NCBI RefSeq assembly: GCF_021390935.1
Contig: NZ_JAJPUI010000001.1
Span: 558,001-622,000 of the forward strand
DNA length: 64,000 nt
DNA from: Streptomyces sp. CC228A
GTDB lineage: Bacteria > Actinomycetota > Actinomycetes > Streptomycetales > Streptomycetaceae
Direction: 5' to 3'
Numbering within the stretch: position 1 is the first letter of the stretch; every line of letters starts with the position of its first letter. Below are positions 9,147 to 18,105 of this stretch, piece by piece. Below the pieces are notes generated by a model that saw nothing but the letters and a program-made list of their open reading frames with translations, was not told the DNA's origin and did not search any database. A program made the translations under genes and the position numbers.

Positions 9147-11123
9147 TCAGACCTGCACGCGGCGTTCGACGACGTCGGCCAGCTTGGCCAGGGCCTCGTC
9201 CTTCGGAATGCCGTTCTCCTGCGAACCGTCGCGGTACCGGAAGGAGACCGTGCCCGCGCTCATGTCGTCGTCACCGACGATGATCATGAACGGGACCTTC
9301 AGCTTCTGGTGGTTCCTGATCTTCTTCTGCATCCGGTCCGAGGAGGCGTCCACCTCGACCCGCAGGCCCTTGCGCTTGGCCTCGGCGGCGAACTCCTGGA
9401 GGTACGCGACGTGCGCGTCGCCGACCGGGATACCGACCGCCTGGACCGGGGCCAGCCACGGGGGCATGGCGCCTGCGTAGTGCTCCAGCAGGACGGCGAA
9501 GAAACGCTCGATGGAGCCGAACAGTGCACGGTGGATCATGACCGGGCGCTGCTTGGTGCCGTCGGCTGCCGTGTACTCCAGGTCGAAACGGGCCGGGAGG
9601 TTGAAGTCGAGCTGGATGGTCGACATCTGCCAGGTCCTGCCAATGGCATCCTTCGCCTGGACGGAGATCTTCGGGCCGTAGAAAGCCGCGCCGCCCGGGT
9701 CGGGGGTGAGGGGCAGGCCCTGCTTCTCGGCGACCTTGCGCAGGGTCTCGGTGGCCTCTTCCCAGACCTCGTCGCTGCCGACGAACTTGCTCTCGTCCTT
9801 GGTGGACAGCTCCAGGTAGAAGTCGGTCAGACCGTAGTCGCGCAGCAGGTTCAGGACGAAGGTGAGCGTCTTGTCGAGCTCCTCCGCCATCTGCTCGCGG
9901 GTGCAGTAGATGTGCGCGTCGTCCTGCGTGAAGCCGCGGGCGCGGGTCAGTCCGTGCACGACGCCCGACTTCTCGTACCGGTACACCGTCCCGAACTCGA
10001 AGAGCCGCAGCGGCAGCTCGCGGTACGAGCGGCCCCGCGCGTCGAAGATCAGGTTGTGCATCGGGCAGTTCATGGGCTTGAGGTAGTAGTCCACGCCCTC
10101 ATCGAGCTGCATGGGCGGGTACATGCCGTCGGCGTACCAGTCCAGGTGGCCCGAGGTCTCGAAAAGCTTCCCCTTGGTGGCGTGCGGGGTGTAGACAAAC
10201 TCGTACCCGGCCTCTTCGTGCTTGGCCCGCGAGTAGTCCTCCATGACCCGGCGGATGATGCCGCCCCTGGGGTGGAAGACCGCGAGGCCGGAGCCGATCT
10301 GCTCGGGGATGGAGAAGAGGTCCAGCTCGCTGCCGAGCTTGCGGTGGTCGCGCTTCTCGGCCTCGGCGAGGAAGTCCAGGTGCGCCTTCAGCTCGTCCTT
10401 GGACGGCCAGGCGGTGCCGTAGATCCGCTGGAGCATGGGGTTCTTCTCGCTGCCACGCCAGTACGCGGCGGCGTTCCGCATCAGCTTGAACGCCGGGATG
10501 TTGCGGGTGGTGGGCAGGTGCGGGCCCCGGCACAGGTCCTTCCAGCACAGCTCGCCGGTCTTCGCGTCCAGGTTGTCGTAGATGGTCAGCTCGCCGGCGC
10601 CCACCTCGACGTCCGCGCCGTCCTCGCTGGAGGCGGAGCCCTTGAGGCCGATGAGCTCCAGCTTGTACGGCTCGTTCGCCAGCTCCTCGCGGGCGGCCTC
10701 GTCCGTGACGACGCGGCGGGAGAAGCGCTGGCCGCGCTTCTGGATGGCCTGCATCTGCTTCTCGATGGCCTTGAGGTCCTCGGGCGTGAACGGCTTGTCC
10801 ACGTCGAAGTCGTAGTAGAAGCCGTCCTTGACCGGCGGGCCGATGCCCAGCTTGGCCTCGGGGAAGAGCTCCTGCACGGCCTGGGCCATGACATGCGCGG
10901 TGGAGTGGCGCAGGATGGCGAGGCCGTCCTCGGAGGAGATCTCGACGCCCTCGACGGTCTCGCCGTCCGCGAGCTCGTACGCGAGGTCCTTCAGCTCGCC
11001 GTCCACGCGGGCCGCGACGACGGTGCGCTCCCCGGCGAAGAGGTCGGCGGCCGTAGTGCCCGTCGTCACCACGCGCTCTTCCCGCTCGGAATCGCGTTGG
11101 ATGATCACACGGACGTCTGACAC
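9147..11123 (-). CDS. thrS: Threonyl-tRNA synthetase
   Basis: A 658-residue class II synthetase that charges tRNA-Thr. An N-terminal TGS domain (about residues 1-65) is followed by the editing domain with [11 protein letters not shown], then the catalytic core. The three zinc ligands of the family are in place: Cys in MNCPMHN, His in QDDAHIYC and His in [10 protein letters not shown]-terminal anticodon-binding domain closes the protein with [17 protein letters not shown]. The GTG at 11123 (VSDVRVIIQ) has the Shine-Dalgarno ggagag just upstream and matches the expected length; the frame remains open for another 27 codons. No T-box-like leader could be recognised in the 114 bp upstream. Confidence 0.97.
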   Translation of the reverse strand: MSDVRVIIQRDSEREERVVTTGTTAADLFAGERTVVAARVDGELKDLAYELADGETVEGVEISSEDGLAILRHSTAHVMAQAVQELFPEAKLGIGPPVKDGFYYDFDVDKPFTPEDLKAIEKQMQAIQKRGQRFSRRVVTDEAAREELANEPYKLELIGLKGSASSEDGADVEVGAGELTIYDNLDAKTGELCWKDLCRGPHLPTTRNIPAFKLMRNAAAYWRGSEKNPMLQRIYGTAWPSKDELKAHLDFLAEAEKRDHRKLGSELDLFSIPEQIGSGLAVFHPRGGIIRRVMEDYSRAKHEEAGYEFVYTPHATKGKLFETSGHLDWYADGMYPPMQLDEGVDYYLKPMNCPMHNLIFDARGRSYRELPLRLFEFGTVYRYEKSGVVHGLTRARGFTQDDAHIYCTREQMAEELDKTLTFVLNLLRDYGLTDFYLELSTKDESKFVGSDEVWEEATETLRKVAEKQGLPLTPDPGGAAFYGPKISVQAKDAIGRTWQMSTIQLDFNLPARFDLEYTAADGTKQRPVMIHRALFGSIERFFAVLLEHYAGAMPPWLAPVQAVGIPVGDAHVAYLQEFAAEAKRKGLRVEVDASSDRMQKKIRNHQKLKVPFMIIVGDDDMSAGTVSFRYRDGSQENGIPKDEALAKLADVVERRVQV

Positions 11124-11237
11124 CGGTCTCTCCTGACTGAAGGGGGCAGCGCGGCCACTTCCGATGGCGCGCGCGATACGTCCTGGCATGGTACCGAGCC
11201 GCACTCCCCCTCCGCGAAACCGTTTGTCCCCGGCCCC

Positions 11238-12392
11238 TCAGTCCTCCTCGTGCGCCTTGAGCAGCCGCTCCCGCTCCGCCTCGTCGACCTGCACCGGCTC
11301 GGCCCCGCGGGCGCCCGTGAGGTGGCGGAAGCCGCTGCGGCTCTCCAGGCGGCCCGCGACCCGCAGGGGCAGCCCGGCGAGGTGGGCGCGGACGGCGGTG
11401 CGGTAGCCGTCCTCGTCGAGGGTGACGCGCAGGTGGGAGACGTCGGCGCCGGTCAGGACGCGGAGGCGGACGGTGCCGGGCCCGTGCGGGGCGGCGCGGC
11501 GGAGCCGCACGACGGTGCCGGTGACCCGTACCGGTACGGCGGGCTCGTCGCTCAGGTACCGCACGGAGGCGCGGCGCAGGGCGGGGAGGTCTCCGGGGGT
11601 GAACTCGACGGGCTCGGGGCGGGCGGCGCAGCCGCCGGGCGGGCCGGCCGCGGGGGCCCAGGCGAGGGTGACGGCGGCGCCCTGGGTGCGGTGGACGAGG
11701 GTGATGAGCGCTTCGGTGAGCTCGCGGCCGGCGCCCGCGGCGACGGCGGTGTCGAAGGCGTCGGGCCGGCCGGTGGCGCGCTCGTAGTCGACGGCGTCGC
11801 GGGTGGCGTGGAGGGCGTGGTGCAGGCGCTCGGTGAGGGGGCGGCCGGGGTCGACGGGGACGAAGGCGGTGAGGGCGCGGGCGGCGGGTGCGGTGCCGAC
11901 GAGGACGGGTTCGAGAAGGCGCCGGGCGCTGCGGCGGTGGCGGGCGCCGTGGTGGCGCGCCGGGCCGTGGACGGCGAGGGCGGCGGCGAGGAGGAGCCGG
12001 CGGGCGGCGGTGCGCAGGTGCGTGTCGGCGGTCCACGGGGCGGTGTCGGCGGTGGCCCAGGGGCCGGTGCCGCGGGGGGCGGGGTGGGTGGTGTCGCGGG
12101 TCCAGCGGATCTCGTCGGTGGGGGCGGTGAGGCCGGTGAGGATGTCGCGGGCAGTGGGGTCGGGGCAGCGGACCAGGGCGGCGACGGCTTCGGCGAGGAG
12201 GTCACCGGAGTCGGGGAAGGCGCGTCCGGCGGGCACGAGGAGGCTGACAGGTCCGGCGATGTGGCCCGGCGGCGGCGTCCAGCGGGTGCAGGGGCCGGTG
12301 CGGCTGCCGTGCGGCTGCCAGCCGTGGCGGTGGAGGAGGGCGGTGAGGACGCCCGGGTCGATGTCGGCGGGTGCGGTGGGCCGGTGGTGCAT
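11238..12392 (-). CDS. OB-fold-like partner of the DUF4365 protein
   Basis: A 384-residue protein of unknown function. The last third has alternating hydrophobic strands of an OB-fold type: VRVTGTVVRLRR, GTVRLRVLTG, HLRVTLDEDGYRTAVRAHL, LPLRVAGRLESRSGFRHL. The N terminus (LLHRHGWQPHG then GPVSLLVPAGRAF) and middle (FDTAVAAGAGRELTEALITL) resemble a family of uncharacterised bacterial proteins of about 300-380 residues that I recall sharing this C-terminal region; this is from memory. No enzyme motif is visible. Its ATG overlaps the stop codon of the DUF4365 gene by one base (TGATG), which implies translational coupling and a shared job. Composition is extremely Pro/Arg/His/Ala-rich, so structure prediction from sequence alone is limited. 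Confidence 0.75.
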   Translation of the reverse strand: MHHRPTAPADIDPGVLTALLHRHGWQPHGSRTGPCTRWTPPPGHIAGPVSLLVPAGRAFPDSGDLLAEAVAALVRCPDPTARDILTGLTAPTDEIRWTRDTTHPAPRGTGPWATADTAPWTADTHLRTAARRLLLAAALAVHGPARHHGARHRRSARRLLEPVLVGTAPAARALTAFVPVDPGRPLTERLHHALHATRDAVDYERATGRPDAFDTAVAAGAGRELTEALITLVHRTQGAAVTLAWAPAAGPPGGCAARPEPVEFTPGDLPALRRASVRYLSDEPAVPVRVTGTVVRLRRAAPHGPGTVRLRVLTGADVSHLRVTLDEDGYRTAVRAHLAGLPLRVAGRLESRSGFRHLTGARGAEPVQVDEAERERLLKAHEED

Positions 12393-12874
12393 CAGGGTCT
12401 CCCTCCCGCCCCGACCCGGGCCATGATCGCGCAGAGGGCCCGGTCGTCGAAGATCCGGGTGGTGGGGATGCGGACGGTGGTGCGGTGCCGTCCGGTGGCG
12501 GGGTGGCCGGCGAGGTTGGTCCAGTAGCAGCAGTGGCGCAGGTCGAGCCGGTCGTGGTGGGCGCGGAGCCAGTCGTCCTGGGTGCGGGGGACGAGCATGA
12601 CGACGAGGATCTTGTGGACGGCGACGGGTGTGCGGGCCAGTTTGGCGAGGTGGGCGTTGTCGAGGGTGAACGAGAAGGCGGGGCCGGGGGGTTGGGGTGG
12701 TATCTGGTAGGTGGCCTTGAGCTGGATCTTGATGGTGACCTCGTCGTCCACGGTGTGGCCGGGGGCGCTGTGGCTGACGTGCCAGTCGATGCCGTTGTCG
12801 GGGAAGGGTTGGGAGAGCGTGCAGCCGGCTGCGGCCGCGACGGCGTGGAGGTAGCCCACCTGGAGGGTCTCCAT
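12392..12874 (-). CDS. DUF4365 family protein, PD-(D/E)XK nuclease-like
   Basis: A 160-residue protein with the pattern of DUF4365: start METLQVGYLHAVAAAAG, an aspartate in NGIDWHVS (about residue 29), and the strand VTIKIQLKAT (about residues 47-56), giving the D...(E/Q)-x-K arrangement of restriction-endonuclease-like folds. The C-terminal half has WLRAHHDRLDLRHCCYW, a stretch typical of the domain. It is the first gene of a two-gene unit with the OB-like protein, coupled by TGATG. The combination of a predicted nuclease with a predicted nucleic-acid-binding partner resembles small defence or DNA-processing pairs, but no methyltransferase is nearby. Function is inferred from fold-level motifs only. 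Confidence 0.8.
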   Translation of the reverse strand: METLQVGYLHAVAAAAGCTLSQPFPDNGIDWHVSHSAPGHTVDDEVTIKIQLKATYQIPPQPPGPAFSFTLDNAHLAKLARTPVAVHKILVVMLVPRTQDDWLRAHHDRLDLRHCCYWTNLAGHPATGRHRTTVRIPTTRIFDDRALCAIMARVGAGGRP

Positions 12875-13201
12875 GCAGGCGGTGGGGGCGAGCGCGCCGC
12901 GCGCGAACGGGGCGTGGGGGCCGGTGGGGCGGGTGCGGCCGGCGGGGTGCGGCCGGTTGCCGTGGTGGGCGGGACGTGGGGGGTGGCGGGGTGTTCCCGG
13001 GCTCGGGAGCCTCCCGGGTCTGCGGGGTCGGGGTACGCCGCGAGCGCCATGGCTCTTCGTGCCTTCCGGGCTGGCCGAGCGTCAGGTGCGTTGTCTTTCA
13101 CGGTTGTTGTGACCGGACGGCGTACGGGGCAAACGGTCCGGGTATCACCGGTTCGGCAGGGGATCGGTCCATCTGCCGGTGATGTGCGAGGAGTTCGGGC
13201 T
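12875..13201. other. Divergent intergenic region upstream of the DUF4365 pair and the exonuclease
   Basis: 327 bases between divergent genes. An ATG at 13049 is in frame with the exonuclease but would add about 50 residues with no family resemblance. No hairpin or operator stood out. Promoters for both directions must lie here. Confidence 0.4.
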
Positions 13202-13930
13202 ATGGCGCACTGGTACGAGGGTCCTCTGGCCGCGTTCGACACGGAGACGACGGGTGTGGACGTCGAGCGGGACCGGATCGTCTCGGCGGCGGTGGTGGTG
13301 CAGGACGCGCCGGGCGGACGGCTGCGGGCGACGCGGTGGCTGGTGAACCCGGGTGTCCCGGTGCCCGCCGCGGCGACGGAGGTGCACGGCCTGACGGACG
13401 GCCATCTGCAGCGGTTCGGGCGGTGGCCGGCGCCGGTGATGGAGGAGATAGCGCGGCTGCTGGTGGAGCAGTGCGCGGCGGGGCGGCCGCTGGTGGTGAT
13501 GAACGCGCCGTTCGATCTGACGCTGCTGGACCGGGAGTTGCGGCGGCACCGGGCGTCGTCGCTGGCGCGGTACCTGCAGAACGTGTCGCTGTGCGTGCTG
13601 GATCCGCGGGTGCTGGACAAGCACCTGGACCGGTACCGCAAGGGGCGCCGCACGCTGACGGACCTGTGCGCGCACTACGAGGTGGTGCTGGACGGGGCCC
13701 ATGACGCGGCGCAGGACGCCGCGGCCGCGCTGGAGGTCGTACGGGCGGTGGGGCGGCGGTTCACCGAGCGGCTCGCGGAGCTGTCGGTGGCGGAGCTGCA
13801 CGCCCGGCAGGCGGTCTGGCACGCGGCGCAGGCGCGGGGGCTGCAGGCGTGGTTCGCGCGGAACGGCTCGGAGGAGGCGGTGGATCCGGCATGGCCGCTG
13901 CGGCCCGAGCAGTCGGCGGCGGCCGCGTGA
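13202..13930 (+). CDS. DnaQ-like 3'-5' exonuclease
   Basis: A 242-residue DEDDh exonuclease. Exo I is FDTETTG (about residues 12-18), Exo II is NAPFDLTLLDRE (about residues 101-112) and Exo III is HDAAQDA (about residue 168), so all four acidic residues and the catalytic histidine are present. It resembles the proofreading epsilon subunit but lacks clamp- or polymerase-binding features I could identify, so it may be a stand-alone repair or RNA-processing exonuclease. The ATG at 13202 (MAHWYEG) is chosen because the exonuclease fold starts there. It stands next to the divergent DUF4365 unit and ends before a terminator shared with tRNA-Val. Confidence 0.9.
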   Translation: MAHWYEGPLAAFDTETTGVDVERDRIVSAAVVVQDAPGGRLRATRWLVNPGVPVPAAATEVHGLTDGHLQRFGRWPAPVMEEIARLLVEQCAAGRPLVVMNAPFDLTLLDRELRRHRASSLARYLQNVSLCVLDPRVLDKHLDRYRKGRRTLTDLCAHYEVVLDGAHDAAQDAAAALEVVRAVGRRFTERLAELSVAELHARQAVWHAAQARGLQAWFARNGSEEAVDPAWPLRPEQSAAAA

Positions 13931-13976
13931 TCGCGTGCCGGTGCCGGTAGTCCGCGCGGTACGGGCCGGGAACGGC

Positions 13977-14012
13977 GGAAGGCCGACCCGCTGCAACGAG
14001 GGCCGGCCTTCC
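13977..14012. terminator. Bidirectional hairpin between the exonuclease and tRNA-Val
   Basis: ggaaggccg (13977-13985) pairs with cggccttcc (14004-14012), a 9 bp stem with an 18-base loop. It lies between the converging exonuclease gene and tRNA-Val, so it can serve both. Confidence 0.7.
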
Positions 14013-14018
14013 GGTCGG

Positions 14019-14090
14019 TGGGCGATACTGGGATCGAACCAGTGACCTCTTCGGTGTGAACGAAGCGCTCTCCCGCTGAGCTAATCGCCC
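14019..14090 (-). tRNA. tRNA-Val (CAC)
   Basis: A 72-base cloverleaf including discriminator A: acceptor GGGCGAT/ATCGCCC, anticodon stem CTTCG/CGAAG with loop TTCACAC, T-loop TTCGATC. The anticodon CAC reads GTG, a very common codon here. No CCA is encoded. An identical copy lies at 17193-17264. Confidence 0.95.
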
Positions 14091-14129
14091 GGGAACGCAG
14101 TGAACCATACAGGTCCCGGGCGGCTTCGA

Positions 14130-14583
14130 TCAAACCGCGCGGAGGCGGGCGGCGAGGCCCCGCCGGCCGGCGCGCATCATCCAGGCGTGGTTGGCCCGGA
14201 AGACGAGCCGCCCGGGGAGCGCCAGACGGCGGAGCAGGGGGGGCGCGGGCGTGGACGTCCTGTTCGTAGACGGCGCGGGTGCGGTTTCCGCGGCGGGGGG
14301 TGAGCGTCCAGCGGGCCCGGCCTTCGAGGTCGCCGGTGAGGGCTGCTTCGAGGATGCGCGCCTGGCCCTCGACGCGGCGCTCGACCAGGGTCAGGTGCAC
14401 GGTGAGGGTGTAGGGCAGGAGGGAGCGGACGCGGGCGGTGGCGGTGTCGCCGTGGACGGCCACGTCGCGGACGGAGGGCCACCACCGGGGGTAGTCCCCG
14501 GGGACGGCGAGGACGGCGCGGACGGTGTCGGGCGCGGCGGGGAGGGTCCAGACGGTGCGGAAGCGGTAGTGGCTCCAGTCCAT
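14130..14583 (-). pseudogene. SRPBCC-fold protein, frame broken at a 7-G run
   Basis: Reading from the ATG at 14583 gives MDWSHYRFRTVWTLPAAPD, the start of a START/polyketide-cyclase-like (SRPBCC) lipid-binding fold, with YPRWWPSVRDV and a run of strands. At the G-run 14237-14243 the frame breaks. Moving by one base restores PLLRRLALPGRLVFRANHAW and a C terminus with a TGA at 14130-14132, giving a normal length of about 150 residues. The total length is 3n+1, so one extra or two missing bases explain it. I type it as broken because the given frame is, but a sequence error is the likelier cause. Ligand and role are unknown. Confidence 0.75.
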
Positions 14584-14675
14584 GCGTCGAGTCTGCGCCG
14601 GGCGAGGCGTACTCACCCGGAACTGAGTAGCCGCGCGCATGTCGTACGGCCGTGACGGGGCCCACACTGCCTGGC

Positions 14676-17104
14676 ATGGACAGCCTTCCTTCACCGGCCC
14701 AGGAGCTGGTGCTCATCGATCGCGAACTGGCCCGCCTGGACGCCCGCCGCTCCTGGCTGCTGGCGCGCCGCACGTGGCTGCTGGGTGTGCTGCGCGCGGA
14801 GGGCGCGCAGGCTCCGGGCGCCCCGGGCTGGGGCGGTGCCGCGGCGGCCGGTGCGGCGGCGTGGGGCGGCCGGGCGGTGAGGCGTCGGCGCGGGGGTGCG
14901 CACGCTGCTGCTGACGCTGGGCGGGACGCTGCTGGCGGTCGCGGCGCTGGCGTTCACGCTGGTGAGCTGGGGGCGCTGGGGATCGGCGGCCGCACGGCGG
15001 TGCTGAGCGTGGTGACGGTGGTGGCGCTCGGTGTCCCGGTGCTGCTGGTGCGGCGCGGCCTGGCGGCGACGGCGGAGGCGGTGGCGGCGCTGGCGCTGGT
15101 GCTGACGGTGCTGGACGCCCTGGCGCTGTACCTCGTCGCGGAGCCGTGGGCGTGGGGCGCTGCGGGCTACACGGCGGTGGCGGCGGCGCTGCTGAGCGCC
15201 CTGTGGGCCGGGTACGGGCGGGCGGTGCGGGGGCTGCGGGCACCGCTGCCGGCGGCGGTCGTCCTGGGACAGCTGCCGCCGGTACTGGCGGTGGTGGCCT
15301 TCGGCGGCGACGGCCAGGCGGTCGCGTGGGCGCTGCTGGCGACGGGCGCGGCCGATGCGCTGCTGGCGCTGCGGGTGCGCTCGGCGGCGGTGGGTGCGAC
15401 CGCGTGGACGGCGGCCGGGGTGACCTCCGGGTGCGCGCTGCTGACGGCTGTCGAGGCGTCGCTGCGCGGGGCGTGGAGCCCGCCGTGCTGCTGCTGGCGG
15501 GTGCCGTGCTGGGTGTCGCGGTCGCGTGGCGGGTCGCGGGTGCCGGGGCGGTGGCGTGCGCGGTGGTGGCGGCGTCGGCGTGGACAGCCGCGGGGGCGGG
15601 CTGCTGCGCGCGGTGGTGCCCGCCGCGTGGGTGTGGACCGGGTACGTGGTGTGCGCGGCGCTGCCGGCGGTCGCGGCGGCCGCGGGGCGGCGGCGCGGAG
15701 GGTGCCGCAGGGGGTGCGGCGCGGGCTCGTGTGGGCGTCGGCCGGGCTGATGGGGGCGGGTCTGCTGGTGGCCGTTCCGCCGCTGCTGCTGGTGCAGGCG
15801 GCGCGGGTGCCGGAGGTCTGGTCGGGTGCGGTGCCGGCGGGACCTGCCGCGGTGGGTCCGCTCGCGGTGTGGCCGGCGGTGGTGGCGGTGGCGCTGGTGG
15901 CCGGGGTGCTGGCGTGGGGAGCCGCGGTGCCCGCCGGGGCCGGTGGTCCGGGCGTGCGGGTGGCGGCGCGGTGCGGGGCGCTGGGCCTGGGCGCGCTGGT
16001 GGTCTTCGCGCTGCCGGTGGCGGCGGGGCTGCCGTACGGGGTGGTGCTGGCGGTGCAGGTGCTGGTGGTGGCGGCGCTGCTGAGTGCGGCGGTGCGGCCG
16101 GCCCCGGTGGTCGCGGGCCTGGGCGGGGCGGCGGACGCGGCGGTGCCGGCGGCCGGGTTCGGCTGCGCGGTGGCGGCGGCGTCGGCGGTGGCGGTGCTGG
16201 GGCTGGCGACGGAGGCGGCGACGCTGGCGGTGCTGGGCTCGCTGGCGGTGCTGTTCGCGGGGGCCGCCGCGGTGGGCGGGGCGCGGCGCCGGCTGCGGGC
16301 TGCGTCGGCGTGCGGGGCGGTGGCGGCGGCTGCCGGTTTCGTGGGCGCCGCGGGGTTCGCCGCGGGGTGGCGGCGCACGCGGTGGCGGTGGCGCTGCTGG
16401 TGGTGCCCGGGGGGACGGCGGCCCTCGGGGCCCGGCTGCGGCGTGACGCGGCGGGCGCGCCGGTGGAGTGGGCCGGTGCGGCGGTGGGTGCCGTGGCGGT
16501 GGCCCTGTCGGCGGGGCGGCCGGGGGTGCTGGCCCTGGTGCTGGGCCTGTCGGGGGTGATCGCGGCGGGTACGGCCGTGCGTCCGGAGCGGCGGCGGGTG
16601 GCAGGTCCGGTGGCGGCCGTGCTGTTCGTGGCCGCGGGGTGGCTGCGGCTCGCGCTGTGGGAGGTGGCGGTTCCGGAGGCGTACGCGCTGCCGGTGGCGG
16701 TGCCGGCGCTGGTGGTGGGCGCGCTGCGGAGGCGGCGGGGCGCCGGGGCGGGCTCGTGGGTCGCGTACGGGCCGGGGCTTGGCGCGGGTCTGGTGCCGAG
16801 TCTGTGCGCGGTCTGGGGTGACGCGGGCTGGCTGCGGCCGCTGCTGCTGGGCTCGGTGGCGCTGGCGGTCACGCTGGTGGGGGCGCGGCGGCGGCTGCAG
16901 GCGCCGCTGGTGCTCGGCGGTGGGGTGATGGTGCTGGTGGCGCTGCACGAGTTGGCGCCGTACGTGGCGCAGGTGGTGGGCGTGCTGCCGCGGTGGCTGC
17001 CGCCGGCGCTCGCGGGGCTGCTGCTGCTGGTGGTGGGCGCGACGTACGAGCGGCGGCTGCGTGAGCTGCGGCGCCTGCGCGACGTGGTGGGGCGCATGGG
17101 GTGA
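14676..17104 (+). pseudogene. Large multi-pass membrane protein gene with about six frame breaks
   Basis: The product begins MDSLPSPAQELVLIDRELAR at 14676, a cytoplasmic helical lead, and then consists of some 800 residues of Ala/Val/Leu-rich membrane segments, ending LRELRRLRDVVGRMG at 17104. No single frame covers it. Coding character moves between frames near 14881-14896, 14970-14985, 15475, 15600, 15710 and 16370. Between breaks each segment has strong hydrophobic helices (for example VLLLAGAVLGVAVAW, and ALLVVPGGTAALGARL) and no stops. Five shifts fit a single missing base. The architecture resembles large streptomycete integral membrane proteins of unknown function. Either the assembly is faulty in this very GC-rich gene or it is decaying; the intact coding character between breaks favours the former. 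Confidence 0.7.
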
Positions 17105-17144
17105 GGCCGGGCGGGGCGGCGTCCCGGGCCGGCCCGCCGGGATG

Positions 17145-17183
17145 CCGAAGGCCCCGGAGACGGTGGGTCTCCGGGGCCTTCGG
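17145..17183. terminator. Perfect 16 bp hairpin between converging genes
   Basis: ccgaaggccccggaga (17145-17160) pairs perfectly with 17168-17183 around a 7-base loop. It sits between the membrane-protein gene on + and tRNA-Val on -, and can terminate both. Confidence 0.85.
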
Positions 17184-17192
17184 GCCGGGTGG

Positions 17193-17264
17193 TGGGCGAT
17201 ACTGGGATCGAACCAGTGACCTCTTCGGTGTGAACGAAGCGCTCTCCCGCTGAGCTAATCGCCC
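17193..17264 (-). tRNA. tRNA-Val (CAC), second identical copy
   Basis: Base-for-base identical over 72 nt to the copy at 14019-14090: anticodon loop TTCACAC, acceptor GGGCGAT/ATCGCCC, discriminator A, no encoded CCA. The two copies flank the SRPBCC and membrane-protein genes and have different flanks. Confidence 0.95.
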
Positions 17265-17328
17265 GGGCGCACCGCAAACATTACCGCATGTCAGCGGGTG
17301 CTCGGGACCGTGCGGCGGCCGGGGCGGG

Positions 17329-17907
17329 TCAGCGGGGGATCGTCCACGGCATGACGAATCCGAACTTCCACAGGTACACCGCGACCAGGACGCCGCTGAT
17401 GGCGAGCCCGACCGCGGTGATGATCATGTTCCGGCGGCGGACCCGGGGGTCCAGGGCGCGCTGGGCGGCTTCGGTGACCTTGCGCTTGGTCCAGCGCAGG
17501 ACGAGCTGGGCCCAGATGAACTCGGTGGCCCACAGGGCCATGCCGGCGAAGATCACGACCCAGCCGGGTCCGGGCAGCGGCAGCAGGACGACGCCGAAGG
17601 CGACGACGGCGAGACCGATGAGGAAGACCCCGACCTGCCAGGTGAGGTGGAGCGGCCGGTTCGCCTTGATGAAGGCGGGCGCGCGCGAGCCGAGCGGCCG
17701 CTCCCCGGACGGGGCTGCCGCCGTTCCGGGGGCGCCGCCGTCACCGGGGGCGGTCGGCCCGGCGGCCCGGTCACGGCCGGTCGGGTCTGTCGGGTGGTCG
17801 GCCGGTCCGGGAGGCCGGTGGGTCGCTCCGCCGGTTCCGTCCCCCGTCGCGGCGGCGTCGGCCGCGGCCGGCGCGACCCTCTTCCGCTCGTCACTCTCCG
17901 CGTGCAT
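17329..17907 (-). CDS. PGPGW / TIGR02611 family membrane protein
   Basis: A 192-residue protein whose first 80 residues are a Pro/Gly/Thr-rich, probably disordered tail. The C-terminal part has the LPLPGPGWVVIFAGMALWA signature of the PGPGW family, with membrane segments at about residues 95-135 and another hairpin near residues 165-185 (MIITAVGLAISGVLVAVYLW). The ATG at 17907 (MHAESDERK) is used; a TTG three codons earlier is possible. The family is widespread in actinobacteria and has no known function. It is divergent from ssgB, with about 200 bp between. Confidence 0.88.
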   Translation of the reverse strand: MHAESDERKRVAPAAADAAATGDGTGGATHRPPGPADHPTDPTGRDRAAGPTAPGDGGAPGTAAAPSGERPLGSRAPAFIKANRPLHLTWQVGVFLIGLAVVAFGVVLLPLPGPGWVVIFAGMALWATEFIWAQLVLRWTKRKVTEAAQRALDPRVRRRNMIITAVGLAISGVLVAVYLWKFGFVMPWTIPR

Positions 17908-18020
17908 GGCGCCCAACCTACCGGATGCGAGGCGGCCCGCGCTTTACCTGAAAGGGCCCATAACCGCTGGTAACACACCGCCAAACGAGGTACCCCAAGC
18001 CGCACAAAAAGGTCAGAGGG

Positions 18021-18047
18021 GTTTACAACGGCACCGTAGGTGGGATG
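18021..18047 (+). promoter_or_regulatory. Candidate SigH/SigB-type promoter of ssgB
   Basis: gtttac (18021-18026) and gggatg (18042-18047) are spaced by 15 bases, close to the GTTT/GGGTAY pattern of the SigB-like stress sigma factors of Streptomyces. In S. coelicolor ssgB is reported to depend on SigH, a member of that group. The leader to the ATG at 18106 would be about 50 bases. Confidence 0.45.
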
Positions 18048-18105
18048 TCGATTTCGCCGACGTGCGAATCCCCGAGCGCACACTGAGCGAAAGGCCATGG
18101 CGCTT

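Noticed and set aside
13049-13201. An extended exonuclease start at 13049
   Set aside because: The added 50 residues show no relation to the DEDD fold, and the ATG at 13202 has the conserved beginning.
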